A stretch of DNA of 45,727 nucleotides, from the IMG/VR virus record IMGVR_UViG_3300045119_000483, positions 1 to 45,727 of that record. One strand, written 5' to 3'. Below the pieces are notes generated by a model. It did no database searches and had not been told where the DNA came from. It was given only the letters and a program-made list of their open reading frames with translations. Made by a program: the position numbers and the translations under genes. Positions 34,052 to 40,101 of this stretch are shown here, piece by piece. Origin of the DNA: a virus. The stretch's first letter is position 1. Each line of letters starts with the position of its first letter.

Positions 34052-34561
34052 ATGCCAACTAAACCCGATTACTCCACCTGGTTAACCAAACAACAAGCCG
34101 CTCAAGCCATCGAAGCGAGCACCAAGACTATCGAGCAGCTCGCCCGCGACGGTAAGCTCCAGCAGCAGCGCTGGCGCCGGCCGGAAGGAGGCCCGCAGAT
34201 CGTCGTCTACCATCCTCGAGACGTGGAGCGGCTCCGGAAGGAGCGCAACCCGGACGCGGCGCCGTTCGTCCTGCCGACGGCTTCAACCGGTTCAGTGAAC
34301 CAGGAGCTGGTGCCCGTGCGAGGCCCGGAACAGTTCATGCAGGCGCTCGCTGCGATGACTTCTCAGACTTCTGAGAAGCGGTCAACGACCGTGCGGTTGT
34401 CGGAGAAGCTTTACCTCACGTTCAGCGAGGCGGCCGAGTACACGGGCTTGGGAGTTGGCTACCTGCGGGAGTTGGTCATGCGGGGGGAATTGTTGCCGCG
34501 GAAACGTATTGGCCCCCACGGGTCGTCGGTATTGCGTCGGGAGGAACTCGAGAAGCTTTAG
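34052..34561 (+). CDS. Double helix-turn-helix (excisionase-type) regulator
   Basis: 169 residues with two DNA-binding domains of the MerR/excisionase type. The first spans about 8-70: WLTKQQAAQAIEASTKTIEQL, a wing region, then HPRDVERLRKER. The second spans about 115-169: LTFSEAAEYTGLGVGYLREL, then RGELLPRKRIGPHG and REELEKL. A Pro/Thr-rich linker joins them. Its gene lies directly behind operator site 3 and contains site 4, so autoregulation is likely. It is the best candidate for the protein that binds the dispersed palindromes, acting as repressor or as excisionase-regulator. This link is inferred. Confidence 0.75.
   Translation: MPTKPDYSTWLTKQQAAQAIEASTKTIEQLARDGKLQQQRWRRPEGGPQIVVYHPRDVERLRKERNPDAAPFVLPTASTGSVNQELVPVRGPEQFMQALAAMTSQTSEKRSTTVRLSEKLYLTFSEAAEYTGLGVGYLRELVMRGELLPRKRIGPHGSSVLRREELEKL
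34358..34379. promoter_or_regulatory. Palindromic operator inside the HTH gene (site 4)
   Basis: Arms ACTTCTCAGA (34358-34367) and TCTGAGAAG plus C (34370-34379) around CT; the last base breaks the perfect match. It encodes TSQTSEK in the linker between the two DNA-binding domains, a place that tolerates any sequence. It could act as a roadblock or an auxiliary site that loops to site 3, about 330 bp away. Confidence 0.8.
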
Positions 34562-34731
34562 GCGGCCCCGCGAATCCGGTCAAGGGATCCAATACCTCCC
34601 CCGAGATTTATGGACACCCCAGTTGTCGCGTCAGGCCGCCTTCTGGACAGGGGCAGTTTCCGTTGTATCACAATGCGGGGTTCGTCACCCAGTTGTGAAA
34701 TGCTGCCAGACCGCGTACGCTTTACTCGAGT

Positions 34732-35028
34732 ATGACCCCCGAAGAGCGATCCGCCATCCACGCAGCACACAGGGCCGATGCGGTGCGACTCCTGCGCCTG
34801 ACAGTCGCCCTGGTGTACCAGCTCGATTCGAGTATCGAGGAGCTGCTCTGCACGCTGGACACGCCCTACTACGATGCGAGCCCAGCGAGGGTGCGCGGTA
34901 TCATCCTGGACATCGCGGAGGCCGGCAGCCTCGAGCACCTGGCGGCCATCGACCTCGACCTGCTCACGGACAACCTCGACCAACCAGACGAAGACCTTGA
35001 CCTCGCGGAAGATCAAGAGGGCGGGTGA
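34732..35028 (+). CDS. Hypothetical helical acidic protein
   Basis: 98 residues. It begins MTPEERSAIHAAHRADAVRLLRL, continues VALVYQLDSSIEELLCTLDTP and IILDIAEAGSLEHLAAID, and ends in an acidic tail (DLDLLTDNLDQPDEDLDLAEDQ). The ATG follows TTTACT by five bases. It overlaps the next gene by four bases (GTGA). It is part of the short plus-strand unit behind the double-HTH gene. Function unknown. Confidence 0.6.
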   Translation: MTPEERSAIHAAHRADAVRLLRLTVALVYQLDSSIEELLCTLDTPYYDASPARVRGIILDIAEAGSLEHLAAIDLDLLTDNLDQPDEDLDLAEDQEGG

Positions 35029-35228
35029 TCCCCAGGCTGCGGCGCCGGCGTTGTTGCCCGCGTTGCGGGAACCGGCGGCTATCCCGGCTGGCATCTCGAG
35101 ATCCGATCGACCGTATGGACTTTGGCTTGGGGAACTTCCTGGCGTGGCTGTTTGGGGGGAAGCTCTACTACTGCCTTTACTGCCGGCTGCAGTTCTATGA
35201 CTGGCGTGGCGCCGGGAAATTCCCATGA
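35025..35228 (+). CDS. Small zinc-ribbon protein
   Basis: 67 residues from a GTG overlapping the previous stop. Two Cys pairs, CPRC near residue 11 and CLYC near residue 50, can form one zinc site. The N-terminus is very basic (MIPRLRRRRCCPRCGNRRLSR). The spacer RMDFGLGNFLAWLFGGKLYY is hydrophobic. It ends LQFYDWRGAGKFP. Such ribbons are frequent in this genome; a nucleic-acid-binding role is likely. Confidence 0.6.
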   Translation: MIPRLRRRRCCPRCGNRRLSRLASRDPIDRMDFGLGNFLAWLFGGKLYYCLYCRLQFYDWRGAGKFP

Positions 35229-35280
35229 GGCCTCTTCCCTTCGTTAGTGCGCACCTGCGCAAAATGGTCCATTTTCGGAT

Positions 35281-35304
35281 GCACGATATTAGGGGTTATC
35301 GTGC
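35281..35304. repeat. Perfect 8-bp inverted repeat (GCACGATA)
   Basis: GCACGATA (35281-35288) and TATCGTGC (35297-35304) enclose TTAGGGGT. The repeat lies between a plus-strand gene stop and the G-tract array. It could be an operator, a weak hairpin, or part of a replication or recombination site. No T-run follows, so a terminator is less likely. Confidence 0.55.
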
Positions 35305-35321
35305 GTTGCTCCCGTTTATCA

Positions 35322-35375
35322 CATGCGGGGGAATGCGGGGGGGGGACATGCGGGGGAATGCGGGGGAATGCGGGG
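35322..35375 (+). repeat. G-tract array with repeated ATGCGGGG units
   Basis: Five G-runs of 5, 9, 5, 5 and 4 bases lie within 50 bp, built from five copies of ATGCGGGG. The spacing allows an intrastrand G-quadruplex on the plus strand. Each unit holds an ATG (35323, 35333, 35348, 35358, 35368), in all three frames, two of which (35323 and 35368) share the frame of the small gene below. Confidence 0.7.
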
Positions 35376-35511
35376 AAACCGGGTCCGCAAACGGATCCTG
35401 GCGGTTGCTTCCGCGGCCGGCGGTGAGTACGGCCGCCTGGACAAGACGGCAAAGAAACAATGCCGAAACTACTGCCAGTACACACTGGACTGTATGAAAG
35501 CGAACGGCTGA
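35323..35511 (+). CDS. Small basic protein behind the G-tract array
   Basis: 62 residues if translation starts at 35323, 47 if it starts at 35368 (MRGNRVRKRILAVASAAGG). The first 15 residues of the long form are Gly-rich and encoded by the G-tracts, so the later start is more natural. The C-terminus, RLDKTAKKQCRNYCQYTLDC, has three Cys and GC-rich third positions as in real genes. The stop lies inside the long hairpin at 35503. Function unknown. Confidence 0.45.
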   Translation: MRGNAGGGHAGECGGMRGNRVRKRILAVASAAGGEYGRLDKTAKKQCRNYCQYTLDCMKANG

Positions 35512-35556
35512 AAAGGCTGAAAATGCCCTTCCCCGATTTCAGCCTTTTCAGCCGTT
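35503..35556. terminator. 20-bp perfect inverted repeat between convergent genes
   Basis: Arms at 35503-35522 and 35537-35556 are perfect complements over 20 bases, with the loop ATGCCCTTCCCCGA. Each arm contains two copies of GGCTGAAA. The repeat lies at the end of the plus-strand unit and 94 bp before the end of the minus-strand early block, so it can act as a two-way terminator. The T-run after it is short (TTTATT), so a protein-binding role is also possible. Confidence 0.65.
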
Positions 35557-35649
35557 TATTCAGCGCTGGAACTCTGTCACGCTCACAACTGTGAGCGAAC
35601 TTAGAGCGATCCGGGTGGTAGCAAGCTGTGGACAGATAGGCATGCGACT

Positions 35650-35886
35650 TCATCGCCTTTTCTTCGCCTGCAGGCCTGTTTTGCGGCGGCGCCGGCGATA
35701 AAACTTGCATTCCGGCTTATGCTCAGGCGTCCTTCCGCGGGGCTTGGCGCGTGCGAGGGTCATCTGCCCGCATGGACACCGGGGACCAGGCTTCCGGGGC
35801 CGTCCTGGGCCTCCTGGCCCTCCAGAATGGACTTTACGGGCCCTTGCCATTGCTCGAGCCTGCCGGGTTGTTAACTGCCTTGCCAT
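35650..35886 (-). CDS. Small basic GRPR/CxCG protein
   Basis: 78 residues beginning MARQLTTRQARAMARARKVH. It carries GGPGRPRKPGPRCPCGQMTLARA and ends with a Lys/Arg-rich tail (FYRRRRRKTGLQAKKRR) after a further Cys. It shares the NPGRPR/GPGRPR then C-x-CG layout with the gene at 17886-18044. It is probably a nucleic-acid-binding protein. It is the last gene of the early block and ends near the long hairpin. Confidence 0.65.
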   Translation of the reverse strand: MARQLTTRQARAMARARKVHSGGPGGPGRPRKPGPRCPCGQMTLARAKPRGRTPEHKPECKFYRRRRRKTGLQAKKRR

Positions 35887-35887
35887 T

Positions 35888-36157
35888 TCAGCCTGTCCCG
35901 GCCGCGATCCTGGCGCGAACCTTGAGCGCCATCCGTTCGACCAGGGGCCACTCCAGGCCGCGTTGGAGATCGATCATCTCCCGCGCCGTCAGTTTCCGGC
36001 TGGTCAGGTCGTCGTTGAATGTCAGGATCTCCCCGCAGTCATAGCAGACCGAGATATCCCCCGGGTCCGGGGGCAGTCCGGCGGGTCCAGTTGCCGCGTT
36101 CAGCTCGCTACCACATGACGGGCAAGGATTATCCGGCGTTCGGACTGTCAGAGACAT
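35888..36157 (-). CDS. Zinc-ribbon protein of the early block
   Basis: 89 residues from the ATG at 36157 (MSLTVRTPDNPCPSCG). The Cys pairs CPSC and CYDC flank a Gly/Pro-rich loop (GLPPDPGDISV) and make one zinc ribbon. A helical second half follows (LTAREMIDLQRGLEWPLVERMALK). One base separates it from the next gene. Upstream lies a 257-bp gap. Confidence 0.65.
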   Translation of the reverse strand: MSLTVRTPDNPCPSCGSELNAATGPAGLPPDPGDISVCYDCGEILTFNDDLTSRKLTAREMIDLQRGLEWPLVERMALKVRARIAAGTG

Positions 36158-36414
36158 GGGTATTTCACGTTCAGCATAACCCGCCCAATGCTGGGTTTTG
36201 CAAGTTTCAGACCCCCCTCTAGGTGTTGCATTTTGTAGCATTTTGTTGCGCGGCCAGGCCCTAGCCTGCCTGGCTCTGGCGTGGCGGCATCCTAATGCGC
36301 CACATGCATAGTCGCCCGCAAAGTATTGATAGGACAGGGTGTACGGCAAACATGTGCTTTCCGTAGGGCCAAGGGAGTCGATGTAAGTCCTTTATCTGCT
36401 TGAATTAGAGCAGT
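36158..36414. other. Intergenic gap between early gene and serine recombinase
   Basis: 257 bp with no convincing gene. It contains a short direct repeat GCATTTTGTA / GCATTTTGTT near 36230-36247 and a run of five to six C residues near 36214. It could hold a promoter for the two minus-strand genes at 36157 and 35886, but no clean -35/-10 pair was found. A recombination site for the neighbouring resolvase would be expected near here, but no clear palindromic site was identified. Confidence 0.4.
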
Positions 36415-37026
36415 TCACGCCGCAGAGGCTTTCCGCACACCCCGCAGCCGGCGGTTTCCGCCCACTCCGAGGGCATCCCGTATAGTCGAAACCGACACGC
36501 CCAGCTTGGCCGCGATCGCCCGCCAGCTCATACCCTGCTTCCTGAGCTTCTCCGCCTTGCCACGAGCGAAAACCTTCATCGGGCGTCCGCAATGCTTCCC
36601 CTGCCTCTGCGCTTCCGCCACGCCGGCCTTAACCCGCTCGACGATGATGTTACGCTCAAGCTCCGCCAGCAGCCCGAACAGGCCCAGCAGGAACTTCCCC
36701 ATGGGGTCCGAGGCGTCCGAACTGATGTTCTGGGTAAGGGACCGCACCGACACCCCATGTGAGGCCAGCTCGCACGTCACGTTCACGAACTGCTTCATTG
36801 ACCTGGCGAAGCGGTCGATCTTCCAGACCAGGATGGTGTCAATCTTCCGTTGCCGTGCGTCCTCGATCATCCGGTCGAACACCGGCCGCTTCTTCATCGA
36901 GGATTCCTTCTCGAGGTATTCGGTGGCCTCCCAGCCCATGCGTTGCACGTACTCGCGCAGGGGTGTGAGCTGCATGTCGTTCTCCTGGTGCTGGGTGGAC
37001 ACCCGGGCGTAGATTGCGACCTTCAT
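36415..37026 (-). CDS. Serine recombinase (resolvase/invertase family)
   Basis: 203 residues, the size of small serine recombinases. The N-terminal catalytic domain starts MKVAIYARVSTQHQENDMQL, with the nucleophile Ser10 and Arg8. Further motifs are IDTILVWKIDRFARSM and FLLGLFGLLAELERNIIVERVKAGV, followed by the connecting helix and a C-terminal HTH (KQGMSWRAIAAKLGVSVSTI). It can resolve or invert DNA between short sites. It may resolve phage dimers, invert a segment, or serve as a second integration function beside the tyrosine integrase. Confidence 0.9.
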   Translation of the reverse strand: MKVAIYARVSTQHQENDMQLTPLREYVQRMGWEATEYLEKESSMKKRPVFDRMIEDARQRKIDTILVWKIDRFARSMKQFVNVTCELASHGVSVRSLTQNISSDASDPMGKFLLGLFGLLAELERNIIVERVKAGVAEAQRQGKHCGRPMKVFARGKAEKLRKQGMSWRAIAAKLGVSVSTIRDALGVGGNRRLRGVRKASAA

Positions 37027-37030
37027 AAAC

Positions 37031-37393
37031 TCAGCCGAACAACAGCGGCTCCAGTATGCGCCTGGATGCCTGCCAAAACTCCAGTTCTTGGTCGCCCAGC
37101 CAGAGACGGCACTCGCCGGCCGCGTTAAGTCTCGGCACCAGTTTCAACTCCATGGGGGACTCTGCGCCGGCAACCGACAGCCTGGCCCGGATGTAGTTCT
37201 CGCGCCTTTCCATCGTCGCCCAGTGTTCGTTCAGTGTGATCGTCACCCGCCGGTCTTCTTTGCTGATGACGGGAAGATCAGTTGGGGACTTCGTCAACTC
37301 CCGCCACCGTTCGATATCCGAATATACCGTCTCCCGCAAGGTGACCCAGGCGCCCTCGAGAGAGCATTGGATGCGGGCCTGTATCCAGTCCAT
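37031..37393 (-). CDS. Hypothetical early protein
   Basis: 120 residues starting MDWIQARIQCSLEGAWVTLRE. It is a mixed alpha/beta protein with RRVTITLNEHWATMERRENYI and a closing LWLGDQELEFWQASRRILEPLL. No known motif is seen. It ends four bases before the recombinase start, in the same unit. Function unknown. Confidence 0.6.
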   Translation of the reverse strand: MDWIQARIQCSLEGAWVTLRETVYSDIERWRELTKSPTDLPVISKEDRRVTITLNEHWATMERRENYIRARLSVAGAESPMELKLVPRLNAAGECRLWLGDQELEFWQASRRILEPLLFG

Positions 37394-37404
37394 TCAGGCT
37401 ACTC

Positions 37405-37662
37405 TCATTCCGCTTCCGGCTTCACGGCTACCCTAACCTCCACCTGGCGGCCTTGCGGATCCGCCAGCTTCTGGTAAACCTGGCGGTAGGTCAGTAGTGT
37501 GGACCGGAAGGACGGGTCGTATCCGGCGCTGCAGCCGGGGCACTCATCCGGGATGTGAGCCTCGTGGTCGGTACAGTCCAGTTGCACCTTGGTTTTGCAC
37601 TTGGGGCAGGAGAGAACCAACACTCCAAGCTCGCCAAAATCCAACAGCAGCTCTTTATGCAT
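37405..37662 (-). CDS. Small zinc-ribbon protein
   Basis: 85 residues from the ATG at 37662 (MHKELLLDFGELGVLVLSCP). Cys pairs CPKC and CPGC surround VQLDCTDHEAHIPDE, giving one zinc site with a spare Cys and His. The remainder has a TLLTYRQVYQKL helix and a basic end (GRQVEVRVAVKPEAE). It belongs to the early block of small genes. A nucleic-acid or protein-binding role is likely. Confidence 0.65.
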   Translation of the reverse strand: MHKELLLDFGELGVLVLSCPKCKTKVQLDCTDHEAHIPDECPGCSAGYDPSFRSTLLTYRQVYQKLADPQGRQVEVRVAVKPEAE

Positions 37663-37706
37663 GGTCACTCTCAGATGATAATCGCTCTCATGACGATCTT
37701 CGTTGA

Positions 37707-38120
37707 TTACTTCCCTTCCAGCACTTCCTCGATCGTCCAGGGGCAACGCGCCGGAAAGTCGGCCTCGATCTTGTCGGTCTCGCGGGCTGCCTGGAAGACG
37801 GCGTCCCCATAGGCGTCGGCGGCCGCTTCCTCCAGTGCTGATTTCAGACTCGGCATTTTGTTGATCAGCCTGGCGATGGCGCGGCGCTGTTCGGCGATGG
37901 TCAGGTCCCAGCTTCGCGTGTGGCGTTCCGGTTGAAACTCGCATTTGAGCATGTGCGCCATGAGTAGCGCGAGCCGCGCTTCCAGTTCCCGCCGTTGCTG
38001 ATTTCCCAAACTCTCAAGCTCCTCTGCGACATGCTCCACATCGACGGCCTCACCCGCCCGTACCCGCCTGGCCTGCTCGAAGGCCCAGGCGTGAAAATCC
38101 TGTTCGTACTTGGTTTTCAT
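37707..38120 (-). CDS. DUF29-family protein
   Basis: 137 residues with the DUF29 pattern throughout: YEQDFHAWAFEQARRVRAGE, VDVEHVAEELESLGNQQRREL, LLMAHMLKCEFQPERHTRSW, then AEQRRAIARLINKMPSLK and FPARCPWTIEEVLEG. The family is widespread in cyanobacteria, acidobacteria and phages and has no established function. It overlaps the next gene by four bases. Confidence 0.85.
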   Translation of the reverse strand: MKTKYEQDFHAWAFEQARRVRAGEAVDVEHVAEELESLGNQQRRELEARLALLMAHMLKCEFQPERHTRSWDLTIAEQRRAIARLINKMPSLKSALEEAAADAYGDAVFQAARETDKIEADFPARCPWTIEEVLEGK

Positions 38121-38284
38121 TTAGTTGGCCTTGCCTTCTTGCCCCCCGCCGGCGGACGACCAACTGCCCATGGAGCCCGGTCCCACCGAGGTTGTTTGCA
38201 GTTTGGGCATTGCCGGGGCCGGCCGCTGATTCGCGCCGTCCACTGGTGACCACAGCGGAGGCACTTACACAAGTGCTCACTCAT
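38117..38284 (-). CDS. Rubredoxin-like zinc-ribbon protein
   Basis: 55 residues if started at MSEHLCKCLRCGHQW. The CLRCGHQWTARISGRP and QCPNCKQPRWDR pairs form a compact zinc ribbon that is common in small bacterial and phage proteins. In-frame Met codons lie upstream, so the N-terminus is uncertain by several residues. It opens the unit that includes DUF29 and lies divergently from the plus-strand cassette. Confidence 0.7.
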   Translation of the reverse strand: MSEHLCKCLRCGHQWTARISGRPRQCPNCKQPRWDRAPWAVGRPPAGGKKARPTK

Positions 38285-38331
38285 CGTCATCATCATACCC
38301 CTTCCCGTCCCACAGCCGGTCTGCGCAAATC

Positions 38332-38373
38332 TTGACAACTCTTGTTGCTTAATCATAATAATCATCATATACT
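38332..38373 (+). promoter_or_regulatory. Sigma-70 promoter of the four-gene plus cassette
   Basis: A perfect TTGACA (38332-38337) is followed 16 bp later by CATAAT (38354-38359), giving a 14-base leader before the ATG at 38380. A second box, TATACT (38368-38373), lies six bases before the ATG and could start a leaderless transcript. The stretch is AT-rich, unlike its surroundings. Confidence 0.65.
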
Positions 38374-38379
38374 ATTTTT

Positions 38380-38610
38380 ATGACAAACGTTCACCTCGCG
38401 AACCTCGACAAAGCGTTCGCACTCGCTCACCGCGCCAGTGAGGACGGCCGTTACAGCAACAAGGCGCGCGCGATCTTCCGCGCGATCGCACACCAGATCT
38501 GGCTGTCGTGCGGCGAGTCGCGCCCCACAGATGGAGTTCTGAAGGCTCTCGCCGGCGGACCTTCCGCGGCCGCTCTGTTGATCGATTCAATGAAGGAAGA
38601 CTTGGCATGA
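38380..38610 (+). CDS. Hypothetical protein, first of four-gene plus cassette
   Basis: 76 residues, MTNVHLANLDKAFALAHRAS then ARAIFRAIAHQIWLSCGESR and AAALLIDSMKEDLA. It is a small helical protein with no known motif. Its stop overlaps the next start (ATGA). It has its own promoter and runs opposite to the early block around it, which marks the cassette as separately regulated. Confidence 0.6.
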   Translation: MTNVHLANLDKAFALAHRASEDGRYSNKARAIFRAIAHQIWLSCGESRPTDGVLKALAGGPSAAALLIDSMKEDLA

Positions 38611-38720
38611 AGTCTCAGACCTGGCGGATCCGCTACAAGCGCACCAAGAGCCTGGTGATCGGCGCTGTCGATAAGAAGCGCCCGGCGCCGCCCAAACCGG
38701 AGTCGCAGCGTGGCAAATAA
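38607..38720 (+). CDS. 37-residue basic protein
   Basis: 37 residues, MKSQTWRIRYKRTKSLVIGA then DKKRPAPPKPESQRGK. It is strongly basic, with a Pro-rich C-terminus. It overlaps the first gene by four bases and the third by eleven, so it is translated as part of one chain of coupled genes. It may contact nucleic acid or a negatively charged partner. Not recognised. Confidence 0.55.
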   Translation: MKSQTWRIRYKRTKSLVIGAVDKKRPAPPKPESQRGK

Positions 38721-38826
38721 CCGAAGGGTTGGCTACCGCCTACTCTCCCGGCCTGATCGCGTGTTCTACGCGATCATCTTCCTGGTTATTTTGATTGTGC
38801 TGTTCGGTGTGGAGTGCCGGCTGTGA
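38710..38826 (+). CDS. 38-residue single-pass membrane protein
   Basis: From a GTG with a GGAG site seven bases upstream. A basic head (NNRRVGYRLLSRPDR) is followed by the transmembrane helix VFYAIIFLVILIVLFGVE and a short tail. Its stop overlaps the next gene (GTGA). A tiny membrane protein between a basic peptide and a Cys/His protein is an unusual order. It could be a holin-like or membrane-anchored effector, but this is speculation. Confidence 0.6.
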   Translation: MANNRRVGYRLLSRPDRVFYAIIFLVILIVLFGVECRL

Positions 38827-39191
38827 TCGGCCGCGGTCTCGAGCGGTTCTTACACTATGCCGTCCACGGGGAGCCTGCGCCGCGGGCTCCTCGCCGTAAG
38901 GCTCGCCGCGGGCCGGCGCGCAACTCGAAGTACAGGGCCTGGATCCGCACGCTACCGTGCGCGGCGTGCGGCGGTGGGCCGTCCCAGGCTGCACACACCG
39001 GGTCCGATGGTGGGATGTCTCAGAAGGCTTCGGATTACTCGTGCGTGCCGCTGTGCTTCCCTTGCCACCGGGAGTACGACAACGGGCTCGAGAGTAAGTC
39101 GCTCTTCGAAAGGGCGACCGGCGTCAACATGCGCGAGCTGGTGCGCCGGCTGAATCACGACTGGTTCGCTTATTCGCGGGAAGTGAAGTAG
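38823..39191 (+). CDS. Cys/His metal-binding protein, HNH-like
   Basis: 122 residues from the GTG at 38823, which has GGAG upstream and overlaps the previous stop. The N-terminus is basic (RAPRRKARRGPARNSKYR). The core WIRTLPCAACGGGPSQAAHTG, DYSCVPLCFPCHREYDNG has the CxxC, AAHTG and CxxCH layout of HNH-like nucleases found in phages. The C-terminal helix is TGVNMRELVRRLNHDW. It may be a nuclease or a recombination protein. The final His is consistent with catalysis, but the active site is not proven. Confidence 0.65.
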   Translation: MIGRGLERFLHYAVHGEPAPRAPRRKARRGPARNSKYRAWIRTLPCAACGGGPSQAAHTGSDGGMSQKASDYSCVPLCFPCHREYDNGLESKSLFERATGVNMRELVRRLNHDWFAYSREVK

Positions 39192-39192
39192 C

Positions 39193-39447
39193 TCATCTCA
39201 GATCGATGGCAATTGGCGCAACCATTCCGGAGGGGTCCGTACCGAGTCGGAAGAAGCGGTCGTCCGGGTTCGGCTCGTCCAAGAATTCGATCTCGATCAT
39301 GTGCAGGCTGTGCTCCTCTAGCGCGGCCGCGTGCTTTTCGGCGAGGGCCGGAAGCACGGCGTCCATCTCTTCGCTCTCAACCTCAACCCGGTCTTCGAAC
39401 TGAAGTACCCCGCCCGCGAATCCCCGAATCGCCAGCCGGATTTTCAT
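39193..39447 (-). CDS. Hypothetical acidic early protein
   Basis: 84 residues from the ATG at 39447, overlapping the upstream gene (ATGA). It begins MKIRLAIRGFAGGVLQFEDRV and is acidic in the middle (EVESEEMDAVLPALAEKHAAALEEH). It ends DPSGMVAPIAIDLR. It lies convergent to the plus cassette with one base between their stops. No known domain. Confidence 0.6.
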   Translation of the reverse strand: MKIRLAIRGFAGGVLQFEDRVEVESEEMDAVLPALAEKHAAALEEHSLHMIEIEFLDEPNPDDRFFRLGTDPSGMVAPIAIDLR

Positions 39448-39758
39448 AAGGGGTCGATGCCGATGTCGAGTGCGGCTTCGATCCAGGCATCGATGTCGGG
39501 GCGGTTTTTGATCAGCCGCGCACCTTGCCGCAGGTATGCGAGCTTCTCTTTCGCCGCGGCATCCATTTCGGGGCCCATCTCCCACACTGGTGAATCGATC
39601 CACTGCTGCAGGTATAAACGGATCAGTCGAATGTCGTCCAGCGACACTGGTTCGCTTTGCAGGTACCGCATGATCGGCCCCTCGAGCCTGCCGGTAACTT
39701 CAGCCTGCCAAAACTTGGGAGCGCGCGGGTCGTCAATCGGCAGTGGTCCTGGTCCCAT
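39444..39758 (-). CDS. Hypothetical early protein
   Basis: 104 residues, mostly helical: LEGPIMRYLQSEPVSLDDIRL, YLQQWIDSPVWEMGPEMDAA and IDAWIEAALDIGIDPL. It overlaps the neighbour before it by 26 bp and the one after it by four. No catalytic residues are evident. The packed, overlapping arrangement marks the early block as one long polycistron. Confidence 0.6.
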   Translation of the reverse strand: MGPGPLPIDDPRAPKFWQAEVTGRLEGPIMRYLQSEPVSLDDIRLIRLYLQQWIDSPVWEMGPEMDAAAKEKLAYLRQGARLIKNRPDIDAWIEAALDIGIDPL

Positions 39759-40101
39759 TAGAGTCCTCGTGAAATTTGTGGCAGTTGCCGCAATAGCGGC
39801 TTTCTACGTCGTTCGGGTTGTGGGACGTCATGCGGCAGGTCAGGCACTGGATGGCCTTTCCATCTTCCAGAAGCAGGTACGATGGCTCCTCCAGGTCGCG
39901 GCACTTGGTGCAGAGGCATACGCCGCCAGCGTGCGCGAGATTGCCGAACGTCTGCACGCCGTGGCCGCATTCGAGCGTGACGTTGTTGCCGGTGCGCGTG
40001 TTGGGAATCGGCTCGACGCGGACGATCCGTTTGTGAAATCGCGTGTTGCGTGGCCCTTCGTCCGGCTCCAGGTAAGAGCCGTGGCCGAGATCGATCTTCA
40101 T
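39733..40101 (-). CDS. Double zinc-finger early protein
   Basis: 122 residues. After a charged start (MKIDLGHGSYLEPDEGPRNTR) come ECGHG, LCTKC, CLTC and CGNCHKFH, enough for two zinc sites. The C-terminal part AIQCLTCRMTSHNPNDV then YCGNCHKFHED is a recurring phage and bacterial zinc finger. It probably binds nucleic acid or a host protein. Confidence 0.7.
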   Translation of the reverse strand: MKIDLGHGSYLEPDEGPRNTRFHKRIVRVEPIPNTRTGNNVTLECGHGVQTFGNLAHAGGVCLCTKCRDLEEPSYLLLEDGKAIQCLTCRMTSHNPNDVESRYCGNCHKFHEDSNGTRTTAD

